DNA of 57,933 bases from a virus. The position numbers and the translations under genes are program-made. Below are positions 6,412 to 16,200 of this stretch, piece by piece. The DNA is taken from positions 1 through 57,933 of IMG/VR virus record IMGVR_UViG_3300030101_003124; one strand, 5' to 3'. The first letter of the stretch is position 1. Each line of letters opens with the position of its first letter. The notes under the pieces are model-generated. The model was given only the letters and a program-made list of their open reading frames with translations, was not told the DNA's origin and made no database searches.

Positions 6412-6860
6412 TGGGATTTAAATTACCAAAAACTCATAAGTCACTATTCTATAAAATGAACGGTAAGGCTTCTGATGCTTTTAAACCTAAACATCCTGTA
6501 GAAGTAAAACCTTTAGGTGAAGGTATAAAAGCTGAAGCAAATCAAGACGGGACAACATATGTTAGTCCAGACGTTGATCTAAATTCTTATGAGGGAAGAT
6601 TAGTTTTAGAACATGAAGAAGCTCATCACGATCAGTTTGAAGCTTTATGGGATAAAAAACTAGAAAAAGAAGTTGACGAACCAAATGAAAACACTGTTGC
6701 TTTATTTTCATATGATGATAAATATACATATTGGAAAGGCGAAGCTATTCCTAGAGATAAAGAAAACGAAGGTAGTGGTAACTTAGATTGGGAGAAAGAC
6801 GCTGAAGATAGAGTAAAAGCAAAAATAGGTTACGGTACCTATGGCAAAGTAAAAGAATAA
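6411..6860 (+). CDS. HExxH-motif protein, putative zinc metallopeptidase
   Basis: A 149-residue protein. Residues 66-73 read LEHEEAHH, a zincin HExxH signature (H68, E69, H72) in a predicted helix after an Asp/Ser/Tyr-rich stretch. A possible third ligand is the Glu of KDAEDRVKAK near the C-terminus. The N-terminus (KTHKSLFYKMNGKASDAF) resembles the basic heads of nearby small structural proteins. The context among virion-type genes would suit a maturation peptidase or cell-envelope peptidase; the motif alone does not prove activity. Its start overlaps the upstream stop (TAATG). Confidence 0.6.
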   Translation: MGFKLPKTHKSLFYKMNGKASDAFKPKHPVEVKPLGEGIKAEANQDGTTYVSPDVDLNSYEGRLVLEHEEAHHDQFEALWDKKLEKEVDEPNENTVALFSYDDKYTYWKGEAIPRDKENEGSGNLDWEKDAEDRVKAKIGYGTYGKVKE

Positions 6861-6870
6861 ATAAAAAATC

Positions 6871-7983
6871 ATGGCAAAAATAACAGAAATATTAAAACAC
6901 AATGAGAAATCATTGTCATCTGCAAAACACTTAGTAGATGGTAAAGGACATGGCATGGACGGTCATGATCACACTTCAGCTATAGGTAATATAGATGGGA
7001 TTAAAAAAATTATAAACACTAAAGCTGATGGTACAAAAACTTACGAGGTTCCTCCTGCTGTAGCTGGTGGAGAAGCTGGTGACGCTTATAAAAACAAAAT
7101 GATTGAAATGTATAAGGGTGGCGCTTCAATAGAAGACCTAGTAAAGCAAAAGCACGGTACTGTTGAAGGTTTAACAAAATTATTAGAAGGAGTTACAAGA
7201 ACAACAACAATACCAGGTAGTCAAACATTACAAGATATACCTAGTACAAATCCAGGCACGCCTGGAACTCCTCCGATACCTGAAAAATCAGTGACAGAAG
7301 GTGATTATTTAACAGCTGGTGAAACTAGAGAAGCTGGTAAAATATTAAAACTAAGAAATAAAGGTGGTGATAAAAGAAAGAAACAAGCCACTAAAAGCTT
7401 AAACAAGATGGTTAAGCAAGGTTTAGATATAGATAAAGAAATAGCAGCTGGCAACCAAAGTGTTATTAGCTTACTAGAACAAAGCGGTGGTTATAACAAA
7501 GGTGGTAAATTCAGAAAAGGATTTCTTGGTTTAGGTGGGGTAAATGATGATTTTGTTAGTACATCAGATAAAGTAGATGTTAAAAGCGCAAGTAGTGATC
7601 CTAGAGTTACAAACCCATATGTACGTAGACCTGGTAGTGCACAAGGTGTTAATAGAATGAACTTAGACAATAAAGTTATAACACAAGAAGCTGTAGAAGG
7701 AACAGAGGGAACAGCCGGTACTAGTTCACCAACTACACCAGCTGGTCCAGATGATACAGTTTATAAGAAAAACCCTAACACAAATAAATATGAGGCCGTG
7801 CCTAGTCCTGACACAAAACAAGAGGACATTATTTCTACAACTAGTTTATCATCACAAATGGAAACAAATGTGACTGGTAGTGGCGTAAGACCTAGTAGTA
7901 AGTACAAAGGAAACGCTGTGTCTAGGTTTAAAGTTAAAGGATATAAAATGAGCGGCTTTGGAAACAAGGCTAGTAAAAAATGA
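6871..7983 (+). CDS. Hypothetical structural-type protein (370 aa)
   Basis: Starts with a His/Gly-rich segment (GKGHGMDGHDHTSAIGN), then helical and Pro/Thr/Gly-rich linkers (GTPGTPPIP; TSSPTTPAGPDDT), a basic middle region, and ends KVKGYKMSGFGNKASKK. Low complexity and lack of enzymatic motifs suggest a virion or scaffold-associated protein. The basic, glycine-containing tail is like those of the SPAK proteins. The stop overlaps the holin start (ATGA), placing it in the same unit. No family recognised. Confidence 0.55.
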   Translation: MAKITEILKHNEKSLSSAKHLVDGKGHGMDGHDHTSAIGNIDGIKKIINTKADGTKTYEVPPAVAGGEAGDAYKNKMIEMYKGGASIEDLVKQKHGTVEGLTKLLEGVTRTTTIPGSQTLQDIPSTNPGTPGTPPIPEKSVTEGDYLTAGETREAGKILKLRNKGGDKRKKQATKSLNKMVKQGLDIDKEIAAGNQSVISLLEQSGGYNKGGKFRKGFLGLGGVNDDFVSTSDKVDVKSASSDPRVTNPYVRRPGSAQGVNRMNLDNKVITQEAVEGTEGTAGTSSPTTPAGPDDTVYKKNPNTNKYEAVPSPDTKQEDIISTTSLSSQMETNVTGSGVRPSSKYKGNAVSRFKVKGYKMSGFGNKASKK

Positions 7984-8384
7984 GCAAGATATTAAGTAAA
8001 ATATTTGGCAAAGCAGGTGGCTCTGTTGTAGATAAACTAGCTGGTGTTGCTGATAGATTCATAAGAACAAAAGACGAGAAAGCTGAGTTTGAAAAAGAAA
8101 TGACCAGCATTTTAATAGAAGCTGAAGCTGCTATGCAAAAAAATGTAACCGAAAGGTGGAAAGCAGATTTAGAGCACGGAAACTGGTTAACGCGTTCAGT
8201 TCGTCCTCTCGTACTTATATTCCTCATAGTGGCGACCGTGCTCATGGTATTTATAGATTCAGGTTCAATTAACTTCAATGTTGAAGAAAAATGGACTGAT
8301 TTATTGCAATTAGTACTTATGACAACTATCGGCGCCTATTTCGGCGGACGAAGTGTTGAAAAGTATAATAAAATGAAAAAATAA
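7980..8384 (+). CDS. Holin, GTA/3-TM holin type
   Basis: A 134-residue protein that probably permeabilises the inner membrane at lysis. It has a soluble helical N-terminus (residues 1-65, with KDEKAEFEKEMTSILIEAEA), then the NWLTRSVRPLV signature typical of the 3-TM holin family (Pfam GTA_holin_3TM, from memory), a membrane helix at about 76-92, a short loop, and a second helix at about 108-122 ending in a GGRSVEKY basic tail. Codons in the first membrane helix are GC-richer than in the surroundings. The endolysin is far away (52.3 kb), so the lysis genes are split. Confidence 0.8.
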   Translation: MSKILSKIFGKAGGSVVDKLAGVADRFIRTKDEKAEFEKEMTSILIEAEAAMQKNVTERWKADLEHGNWLTRSVRPLVLIFLIVATVLMVFIDSGSINFNVEEKWTDLLQLVLMTTIGAYFGGRSVEKYNKMKK

Positions 8385-8386
8385 AA

Positions 8387-9121
8387 ATGGCAAGAATATC
8401 TACGTATCAAATAGATAATGATTTAACTCAAGACGATAGAGTCTTAGGTTCTGATGCTGGTGGAGCAACTAGAAACTATACTTTACTAGATATTGCTAAA
8501 TTTTTATCAAACACTAACTCACACGGTGTTTCTGGTTGTATACCTTACAAATACAGTAATACTGATGCAGGTGGTGGCAAAATGAAATTTCAAAACAGCG
8601 GTTTATCAGAACTTGCTTTTCCAACAGGTAACAACCAAATACTACAAGTTAGTAAGTTTCCAAATGGAAATACAAGTAGAAGTACTTTAGCTGTTTTAAA
8701 TACATACTTAAACAAAGACGTTATAATAAGTCAAGTACAAGACCCTAATGTTTTTGCTGTTTATAGAGTTAAAGAAATAGCTCAAGTTGGTAGTCAAGAT
8801 AAATATAGGCTAACAATGGATTTTATAACAGGAAATAACGATGCTAGTGGTAAAGGCTTATTAAATAATATTATATATAATTTAGTTCCATGGACTGGTA
8901 GTCAAGATAAAGAGTTCTCAAAAGACTTTTCAACAAGTGATTTAATTTTAGAAAACGGAGAATATTATTTTGCTATCACCCACAATTTAGGTAAATTCCC
9001 ATCTATAACTGTAAAAATAAGTACAGGACAAGTGGTAGAAGTACCGGTAAAACATATAACAAAAAATGAATCAAGAGTATATTTTAAGGGACAAAATTCC
9101 GGTACGGTATACGCGAACTAA
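8387..9121 (+). CDS. Tail-fibre-associated protein (244 aa)
   Basis: The N-terminus MARISTYQIDNDLTQDDRVL with GGATRNYTLLDIAKFL resembles short domains at the start of many flavophage tail proteins, where they act as attachment modules. The rest is beta-rich (SDLILENGEYYFAITHNLG; FPSITVKISTGQVVEVPV). It lies at the head of the adhesin gene cluster and probably connects fibres to the baseplate or tail hub. This assignment rests on position and composition. Confidence 0.55.
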   Translation: MARISTYQIDNDLTQDDRVLGSDAGGATRNYTLLDIAKFLSNTNSHGVSGCIPYKYSNTDAGGGKMKFQNSGLSELAFPTGNNQILQVSKFPNGNTSRSTLAVLNTYLNKDVIISQVQDPNVFAVYRVKEIAQVGSQDKYRLTMDFITGNNDASGKGLLNNIIYNLVPWTGSQDKEFSKDFSTSDLILENGEYYFAITHNLGKFPSITVKISTGQVVEVPVKHITKNESRVYFKGQNSGTVYAN

Positions 9122-9136
9122 TAAACAACTTAAACA

Positions 9137-10759
9137 ATGGCAATACAATATTTACACGATTTAAATATCAATTACAACGAGCTGCAAAATGCTAAGCTCC
9201 ATGTAACAACATCCACGCCTACAGCTGTAAAAGGTGTTATTTATTATGATGATAACAACAACGTAATAAAGTACCGAGATAATGCTGGGTGGAAAACAAT
9301 TGAAACAACAACTGGCGACTCTAATACTTTTTTAAGTGGATTAGCTTTTAATACCAGTTCGGGTGTTTTAACAGCAACATTAACCGACTCAAGCACTGTA
9401 ACAGTTGATCTTGATGGTAAGTACGCTGAAGCATCACACGTTCACACTTTTGCTTCTTTAACAAGTAAACCAACAACAATAGATGGTTTCGGTATTACAG
9501 ATGCTTTTGATGGTGCTTATAGCTCTTTATCTGGAATACCATCTACTTTCACACCTGCTTCACATACTCACGCAGCAAGTGACGTAACATCTGGAACTTT
9601 TGCTGATGCAAGAATTCCTAGTTTGGCTGCAAGTAAAATAACTAGTGGCACTTTTGGAACAGCAAGAATACCTGATTTAGCAGCTTCTAAGATAACATCT
9701 GGAACTTTAGGTACAGCTAGAATTCCTAATTTAGCCGCATCTAAAATAAACAGTGGTACATTTGATGCTGCAAGAATACCAAATTTAGCTGCATCTAAAA
9801 TAAGTAGTGGTCAAGTAGCGGTTGCACAAGGTGGTACTGGTGCTAGTACATTAGATGGTGCTGGTATTGTGTTGAAGTCAGGTGCTCAGTCAATAGCTGG
9901 TAATAAAACGTTTAGTAATAATGTAACTGTAAATGGTGATTTAATTGTATCTGGTAATCAAACAACTAAAAATTCTGAAGTTGTATTAATTGAAGATAAT
10001 ATAATTACTCTTAATAGTAACGAAACTGGTTCACCTAGTGAAGATTCTGGTATACTAGTTGAAAGAGGAACAGCTACAAACGTACAGTGGATATGGGATG
10101 AGAGTGCTTCAAGATGGGGTGCTTTTGGTGGTGAATCAATGGGTACTAAAGGAAATGTTGGTGTAGGAACATTATATGCTGACACTCTTGATGTAACAAA
10201 CTACGGTTTAACTGCAGGTGATATACCAAACCTTAACACAAGTAAGTTAACAGCTGGCACACTGCCTGTTGCAAGAGGTGGTACTGGTGCTACTTCGTTT
10301 ACTGATAAATCAGTTATTGTTTCACAAGATACTGGTACAGATGCTTTAGCTGCAAAAGCAATGACTACAAATGGATCATTATTAATTGGTGGTACATCTG
10401 GTCCTGAAGTTGCAACTTTAACAGCTGGTTCAAATGTAACAATTACAAACGCAAACAACAGTATTACAATTGCGTCTTCTGTTAGTACATCAGATATTAA
10501 CAATCAGATCGATGCTAGATCTAGTGCTCATACAATTACTGGTGATGGTAGTGATGTTGAATTTACAATTACTTATGGGTTTACTGCAGCTGCTATAAAC
10601 GATGTTATGATACAAGTTGTTGATAGCTCTGGTGATCACGATGGCGATACAGTGTTTGCTGAAGTTGAAAGACACTCAACCACACAGTGTAAAATTAAAT
10701 TTGCTACAGCACCTGCTAACAACAAAACATATAGAGTACTTTGCTTTAAAATAGCATAA
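9137..10759 (+). CDS. Tail fibre with tandem collagen-like/beta repeats
   Basis: A 540-residue fibre protein. The N-terminus (YLHDLNINYNELQNAKLH) resembles that of the next gene (FLQDLNLSSVEID), a shared attachment helix. Residues of about 160-235 carry four near-identical repeats of the type LAASKITSGTFGTARIP, then AVAQGGTGAS, which reappears later as PVARGGTGATS; such motifs are frequent in trimeric tail fibres. The C-terminal domain is beta-rich. It probably forms a trimer that recognises the cell surface. Confidence 0.75.
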   Translation: MAIQYLHDLNINYNELQNAKLHVTTSTPTAVKGVIYYDDNNNVIKYRDNAGWKTIETTTGDSNTFLSGLAFNTSSGVLTATLTDSSTVTVDLDGKYAEASHVHTFASLTSKPTTIDGFGITDAFDGAYSSLSGIPSTFTPASHTHAASDVTSGTFADARIPSLAASKITSGTFGTARIPDLAASKITSGTLGTARIPNLAASKINSGTFDAARIPNLAASKISSGQVAVAQGGTGASTLDGAGIVLKSGAQSIAGNKTFSNNVTVNGDLIVSGNQTTKNSEVVLIEDNIITLNSNETGSPSEDSGILVERGTATNVQWIWDESASRWGAFGGESMGTKGNVGVGTLYADTLDVTNYGLTAGDIPNLNTSKLTAGTLPVARGGTGATSFTDKSVIVSQDTGTDALAAKAMTTNGSLLIGGTSGPEVATLTAGSNVTITNANNSITIASSVSTSDINNQIDARSSAHTITGDGSDVEFTITYGFTAAAINDVMIQVVDSSGDHDGDTVFAEVERHSTTQCKIKFATAPANNKTYRVLCFKIA

Positions 10760-10778
10760 TAAATTAAATTAAAATAAT

Positions 10779-11372
10779 ATGTCTTTAAAATTTCTACAAG
10801 ATTTAAATCTTAGTAGTGTCGAAATCGATGCGCCAAACGCTCCGACAAACTTAAGCTTAACAGTTGTTGGAGACACTATTAATGTGACTTTTACAGCGTC
10901 GACTTCTACAAACATAGACTATTATCTAATATTTGGCTCGGTTGCTGGTGGTGATTATGGATTAGTATCTGTAATACCTCCAGCTGACTTTGCTAATACA
11001 ATGAGTACAATAGATAATTCTTTTGATACTCCAGGCACACAAGCATATAGAGTATATGCGGTTAAATCAGGTAAATATTCCTCGGCTTTAACAGGCAGTA
11101 TATCTTTTAGCGCTGGTACTGTTGAGGTAACAGGTATGACAGTTACTGCTTTAAATAGTGCTTTTCTAATACAATGGAATCCTCCATCGTCAAAATCAAG
11201 ATTTGTTACAGCTTACAATGTTTTCAAGCATCAGCACGCTACTCAAGGTAGTTTAGCTGAAGGCTCGGCTAGTTTAATATATTCTGGTTTAGATACTAGG
11301 TTTATGTACGTAGTTAGTGGTAATAGCACTGACTTTCATCAATTTTGGATAACTACAACAATAGCATCGTGA
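10779..11372 (+). CDS. Fibronectin type III-like adhesin (197 aa)
   Basis: After the FLQDLNLSS attachment segment the protein has two Fn3-like halves: PNAPTNLSLTVVGDTINVTF with IDYYLIFGS and QAYRVYAVKSG, then EVTGMTVTALNSAFLIQWNP with VTAYNVFKH. Conserved Pro, Trp and Tyr positions match the Fn3 beta sandwich. Such domains on phage tails are thought to bind cell-surface sugars. The stop codon overlaps the next start (TGATG). Confidence 0.65.
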   Translation: MSLKFLQDLNLSSVEIDAPNAPTNLSLTVVGDTINVTFTASTSTNIDYYLIFGSVAGGDYGLVSVIPPADFANTMSTIDNSFDTPGTQAYRVYAVKSGKYSSALTGSISFSAGTVEVTGMTVTALNSAFLIQWNPPSSKSRFVTAYNVFKHQHATQGSLAEGSASLIYSGLDTRFMYVVSGNSTDFHQFWITTTIAS

Positions 11373-11530
11373 TGGAAGAAAAAGAATATTGGGAATGGTT
11401 TTTAGAACAAGCAGAACAAGATTTATCTTTAGAAGAAACTAGAAACGAAGATGACAATTTAATACAATTACTTAAGCAAAATATACAAGAAGCTAAAGTT
11501 AGAATAAAACAATTAGAAGATGGCATTTAA
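11372..11530 (+). CDS. Small acidic coiled-coil protein (52 aa)
   Basis: Starts MEEKEYWEWFLEQAEQDL and is a single heptad-bearing helix (LIQLLKQNIQEAKVRIKQLE). I chose the ATG at 11372 because it overlaps the upstream stop as TGATG, like other gene joins here; an in-frame upstream ATG lies inside the Fn3 gene. It may be a trimerisation or chaperone-like partner of the adjacent fibre proteins. It overlaps the next gene by 11 bases. Confidence 0.55.
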   Translation: MEEKEYWEWFLEQAEQDLSLEETRNEDDNLIQLLKQNIQEAKVRIKQLEDGI

Positions 11531-13259
11531 AACAGAACCATTAGAACGTGGTGATATTATAAGTATAGTTGGCGCTGCTCAAAACGATTATTTAGGACAA
11601 AAAGGTATTATGCCTGTGGCTAAAGGTGGTGTAAGCAACGTACTTGTAAGAAGTGGCTCTGGTGAGTATGATGGTGGTGATAGGGTTATAGGCTGGCCAA
11701 ATGGTTTTGAGGTTCATGATGATTTAATATTCACTGTTGGTTGGGGTGATGGTTTTGCTGTTAGAAGATTAAACAATGACGGTTCATTAACAAAGTTATA
11801 CCACGATAATAACTTTTTATATAGAGATACTAGTAGTACATATAATCACTTACAGTCAGTAGCAATAAGCACAACACAGAAAAAAGGTGTTGTTATGACT
11901 TACAATGTTGATGGTTATACTACTTTTGATTATAGTGGTTTAATGAACGGAGGAACAACGTTTGTAAAAGATGCTAGACCAACACATTCAAATCCACAGA
12001 GATTTATAGGTGGTGCTGGTGATAGTGGATTAAATGTATCTTCAGCTGGTTTATATTACACTAGTGGTTTAGTTGCGGCTGGTGATTATATATATGTTGG
12101 TGAATATGACGCAAGACATTATAGAAGATGTTTACGAAGAAACATGTCTAATGGTAATGAAGAAGTATTAGGTAGTTCAGATGGAACTGCAGATAAATTG
12201 TCAGGTAGTGCAACTGTAGATAGAGATGGTTATAGATTTACTTTGTTTTATGATGAGGTAAATGATAGAGTATTTTACATGGCTTATTACAACTCTAATT
12301 TCCAAGTTGTATTAGATGCTTCAACTTCAACACCTGAATTATTATGGTGTGATTTAGGTGACGCTGGTGCTGGAGATGATGCTTACGAACAAGGTTTGTT
12401 TATACCTGATCCAACTAATGCTCCTAACAGAATGTGGGTAGGTTGTGCAAATAAACTAGTAGATATTGATATAACACCTTGTTTAACAGGTAGTGCACCT
12501 ACGGTTCACAACACTATACGCTTAGATAATAGTTCAAATATTGTCTTTGACGTTTTATTTAGGTTTGGTGCTAAATATCAAAAAACATCTGGTCTACCAA
12601 TGGACAAAGATCCTAGTTATCTTAACTATATAAGGACTATGTCTGATAGAGGTAAAAACATGAATTTAGGTTGGATAGACACATCAAATAATAAAACACC
12701 TGGTTTTATAAGATATAACGATACAACAGAAGACACAACAACAGGTGGTAGAGGAAGATCGCTAAGATATGATTACGGTGGTCATCATGTTTTAATGGCT
12801 TCTGCAAATGGAACTAAATATTGGGTTTTAGTAGGTTATAGTGGTGGAGATGGTCATACTCTTATAACTTACAACGAGTCTGATTACCCTAAAAGACTTA
12901 TAGGTAACTGGGAAATAGTATACGGTACATACACGCTTGCTAACAGTGCTAATATAGATGAGGCTTTTGTAAGCAATGTAGATAAATTTGATATACCATC
13001 AAACTGTTCTCTTACTGTTTATTTAAGTAATAATAATGGTTCTAACTGGGAAACTTACGATACAGCTTCGACAACAGCTCATAGGTTTAGTACAACAGGA
13101 ACTCAATTGAGAATAAAAATAACAGCGAGTGGACATCCAGATAAATCACCATATTATATGGGGTTTGAAGGACCTTTAGCCGTACATTACAAATCATTAC
13201 ACGCGGCTGCAAAAGATGCAAATATTAAATATAAAGTAACAAGAAAAAGATTAAGGTAA
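11520..13259 (+). CDS. Putative receptor-binding protein, beta-propeller-like (579 aa)
   Basis: The protein has repeated Trp/Gly-rich strands (VIGWPNGFEVHDDLIFTVGW; YYTSGLVAAGDYIYVGEYD; NRMWVGCANKLVDID), reminiscent of propeller blades, with a shorter C-terminal beta domain that ends in basic residues. Located between fibre genes, it probably caps the tail and touches the host surface. No enzymatic residues are recognised. A glycan-binding role is an inference. Confidence 0.55.
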   Translation: MAFKTEPLERGDIISIVGAAQNDYLGQKGIMPVAKGGVSNVLVRSGSGEYDGGDRVIGWPNGFEVHDDLIFTVGWGDGFAVRRLNNDGSLTKLYHDNNFLYRDTSSTYNHLQSVAISTTQKKGVVMTYNVDGYTTFDYSGLMNGGTTFVKDARPTHSNPQRFIGGAGDSGLNVSSAGLYYTSGLVAAGDYIYVGEYDARHYRRCLRRNMSNGNEEVLGSSDGTADKLSGSATVDRDGYRFTLFYDEVNDRVFYMAYYNSNFQVVLDASTSTPELLWCDLGDAGAGDDAYEQGLFIPDPTNAPNRMWVGCANKLVDIDITPCLTGSAPTVHNTIRLDNSSNIVFDVLFRFGAKYQKTSGLPMDKDPSYLNYIRTMSDRGKNMNLGWIDTSNNKTPGFIRYNDTTEDTTTGGRGRSLRYDYGGHHVLMASANGTKYWVLVGYSGGDGHTLITYNESDYPKRLIGNWEIVYGTYTLANSANIDEAFVSNVDKFDIPSNCSLTVYLSNNNGSNWETYDTASTTAHRFSTTGTQLRIKITASGHPDKSPYYMGFEGPLAVHYKSLHAAAKDANIKYKVTRKRLR

Positions 13260-13260
13260 T

Positions 13261-16200
13261 ATGAGTGTAACAGTAACAGGACAAAAACGACATCTTGATT
13301 TAAATGGTGCTACGCTAACCACGACTGGCAATATTACTATTGGTGGTGATATATTAGTTGCAGAGAGTAAAGCTATAAAGCTTGGTACTGGTGGAACTTT
13401 TCAGCTTTGGCATCAATCTGGTGCAAATGGTAATAGTTTTATTGACGAGCAAAGCACAGGTGAATTATTCATAAGATCTAACAGTACTATAAGATTAGCT
13501 CATTATGCTAATAATACTTATTCAGCTACTTTTAATCCAGCAGGTGCTGTTGAGTTGTATCATAATACTGCTAAGAAATTTCAAACAGAAGCCGCGGGTG
13601 CTTCAGTAACAGGTAATTTTTATTTAACATCTGGTAATCATGTACATTTTGACAACGGTGTAAGTAATAATTACTATTTAAGAAAAACAGGTACCACGTT
13701 AGAGTTTAAAACAGGTGGTAGTTATAACTTTTTATCTGGTGATGCAACTTTTTCAGGTAGAGTTGGACTAAATGGAACAACGCCAAGTGATTTTAATGCA
13801 GACGCTGATGATTTAATAGTAGGTAGTGGATCGGGAGATGTTGGAATTACTATGTATTCTGGTTCAAGCGTAGGAGATTATGGTGCAATTTATTTTGCAG
13901 ATGGAACTACTGGTTCTGCTGAATATAAAGGAATTATATCTTACGAACAAAATAATGAAATCATGAGATTTCATACTAATACAACGGAAGCTCTTAGATT
14001 AGATTTAAATCAAAATGCAACTTTTGCAGGGAATATTGGTCTTGGTAACGCAACTAGTCCTAACAGACTTTTGCATATAGACAATACATCTAACACATCT
14101 AAAGCTAGTGCTTATTTCTATACAAATGGTGTTCATACAGGAACAACATCACAATCACATGTTGCAATATGGTCAGACAACGCAAGTTCTACTGGTACAT
14201 TAATATACGGTAGAGGTGACGGCACCGGTGATTTACTTATTTTAAATAAAGGCGGTACAAACAAACTTGTTGTTGATGATGATGGAGCTGCAACTTTTGC
14301 AAGTTCGGTAACAGCAACTTCATTTTCTGGTGATGGTAGTAATTTAACAAATCTTCCAGCACAAGCTGCGCCATCAAATATGGTAACCACTGATACAAGC
14401 CAAACAATATCAGGAGATAAAACATTTACAGGATCTACAATTGTTGGTGAATTAGTTACTACTAATCATATTTACGGTAGGTATGTAAATAATTCGTTCT
14501 CTCAATTATATAGATTTGGTGGTTTATTCTTAACTTGGGATAGTGATACTTATGGAACTCAATTAAATCATAGTATAACATCTACAGACAACGGAACGTA
14601 TAGTGATAGTATTACTATTAACTCATATGATAAAGTTAGAATTAATATTGATAGTAACAATAACGATTCAGCCTCTACATTTAGTATTGGTAAACATGGA
14701 ACTGGAACAAGTGGAACTTTATTAACACTTGAAGAAGATGGTGATTTAACAATTACAGGTAATGTAACTGCTAACGGTACTGTTCTTACAGGTGCTACCA
14801 GCTTAGCTGGTTATGCAACTGAAAGTTATGTAGACACTGCTGTATCGAATTTAGTTGATAATGCGCCAGCAAATTTAAACACATTAAACGAATTAGCAGA
14901 AGCTTTAAATGATGATGATGATGCTATTGTAACTATCAACACCGCTTTAGGTAATAGAGTTAGAGTTGATACAGCTAGTCAAGGATTAACTTCTACTCAA
15001 AAGTCAAATGCTAGGACAAATATAGGTGCTCAAGCATCGGGAAATTATTTAACTTCATTTGATATAACAACACAAACAGATTCTAAGTATTTAAGAAGTG
15101 ATACAGCTGATACAGCTACTGGTAAAATAGTATTAGAAGGTAACTCAGCTGCTTGGAACACAACAACTCCTGGAACTACAACAGGTTCTTTACATTTTGA
15201 TCCGGGCGCTACTACTGATCACTTTGGTAGTGCTATAACATTTGGTGCTTCAGATACTGGTGATGGAGCTAATGCTCAAGCTGGTATATACACAAGATCA
15301 GATGGTAGTTATGGTACTAGAATGTATTTTGCAACTACAGATAGTTATGCTAGTGGATCTAAAGTAGCTATGTACATAAACCATAATAAAGACGTTTATT
15401 TTAAATCTAACATAGTTGTTGATGGTACAGTAGATGGTGTTGATATAGCTACAAGAGATGGTGTATTGACATCTACAACAACTACCGCAAACGCTGCATT
15501 ACCAAAAGCTGGTGGTACAATGACTGGTAATTTAGTCATGGAAGATGAAATGATTGATTTTGCTAACAATGGCAACGCAACACTACCAAACTTTAAAGGT
15601 AAAAGAGCTAATACTAGACTTAATGATAGAGACTGGGACACTGAAGGTGGTTGGTCTTATACTACATTTGAAAATAATACAACCGATAGACCTAGTGATG
15701 GCTTACATAATGGTAATGGATTGTTAACCTTTAACACACATAGTGGTGATGGTACTAACAACTACATGCATCAAATTGCTATGACTACAAACACCAATAA
15801 ACTTTGGCATAGACGTAGAAGCGGTGCAAGTTGGGGTTCTTGGGAAGAAATTTTAAAAGGTTCTCAAACTTTTGCTAGTTTAACAAGCAAGCCTACTACA
15901 ATATCTGGTTATGGTATAACAGATGCTTATACAAAAACAGAGTCTGATGGAAAATACTTGTTAAACACCACTGATACACTTAGTGGTAATTTAACTGTTA
16001 CTGGTAACTTAACTGTTCAAGGTATTAATTATGGCTTGTATCATGCTGAAACCCCTGCTAGTAATGAAAGTGGTAGTTCTAGTAATTATTATCACGATCC
16101 ATATGGTGGTGGTAGACATTTAGCAATGTTCTTAAAAAATGCTAGAGCAGATATTATTAGATATAGAGCTATAGACAACGTTGAATATTGGAATGGTAGT

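Noticed and set aside
9590-9830. Short tandem repeats in the tail fibre gene as a CRISPR-like or DNA-level array
   Set aside because: The repeats are in frame, differ mostly by codon choice and code for LAASK...ARIP fibre repeats; no spacer structure. No CRISPR array was seen anywhere.
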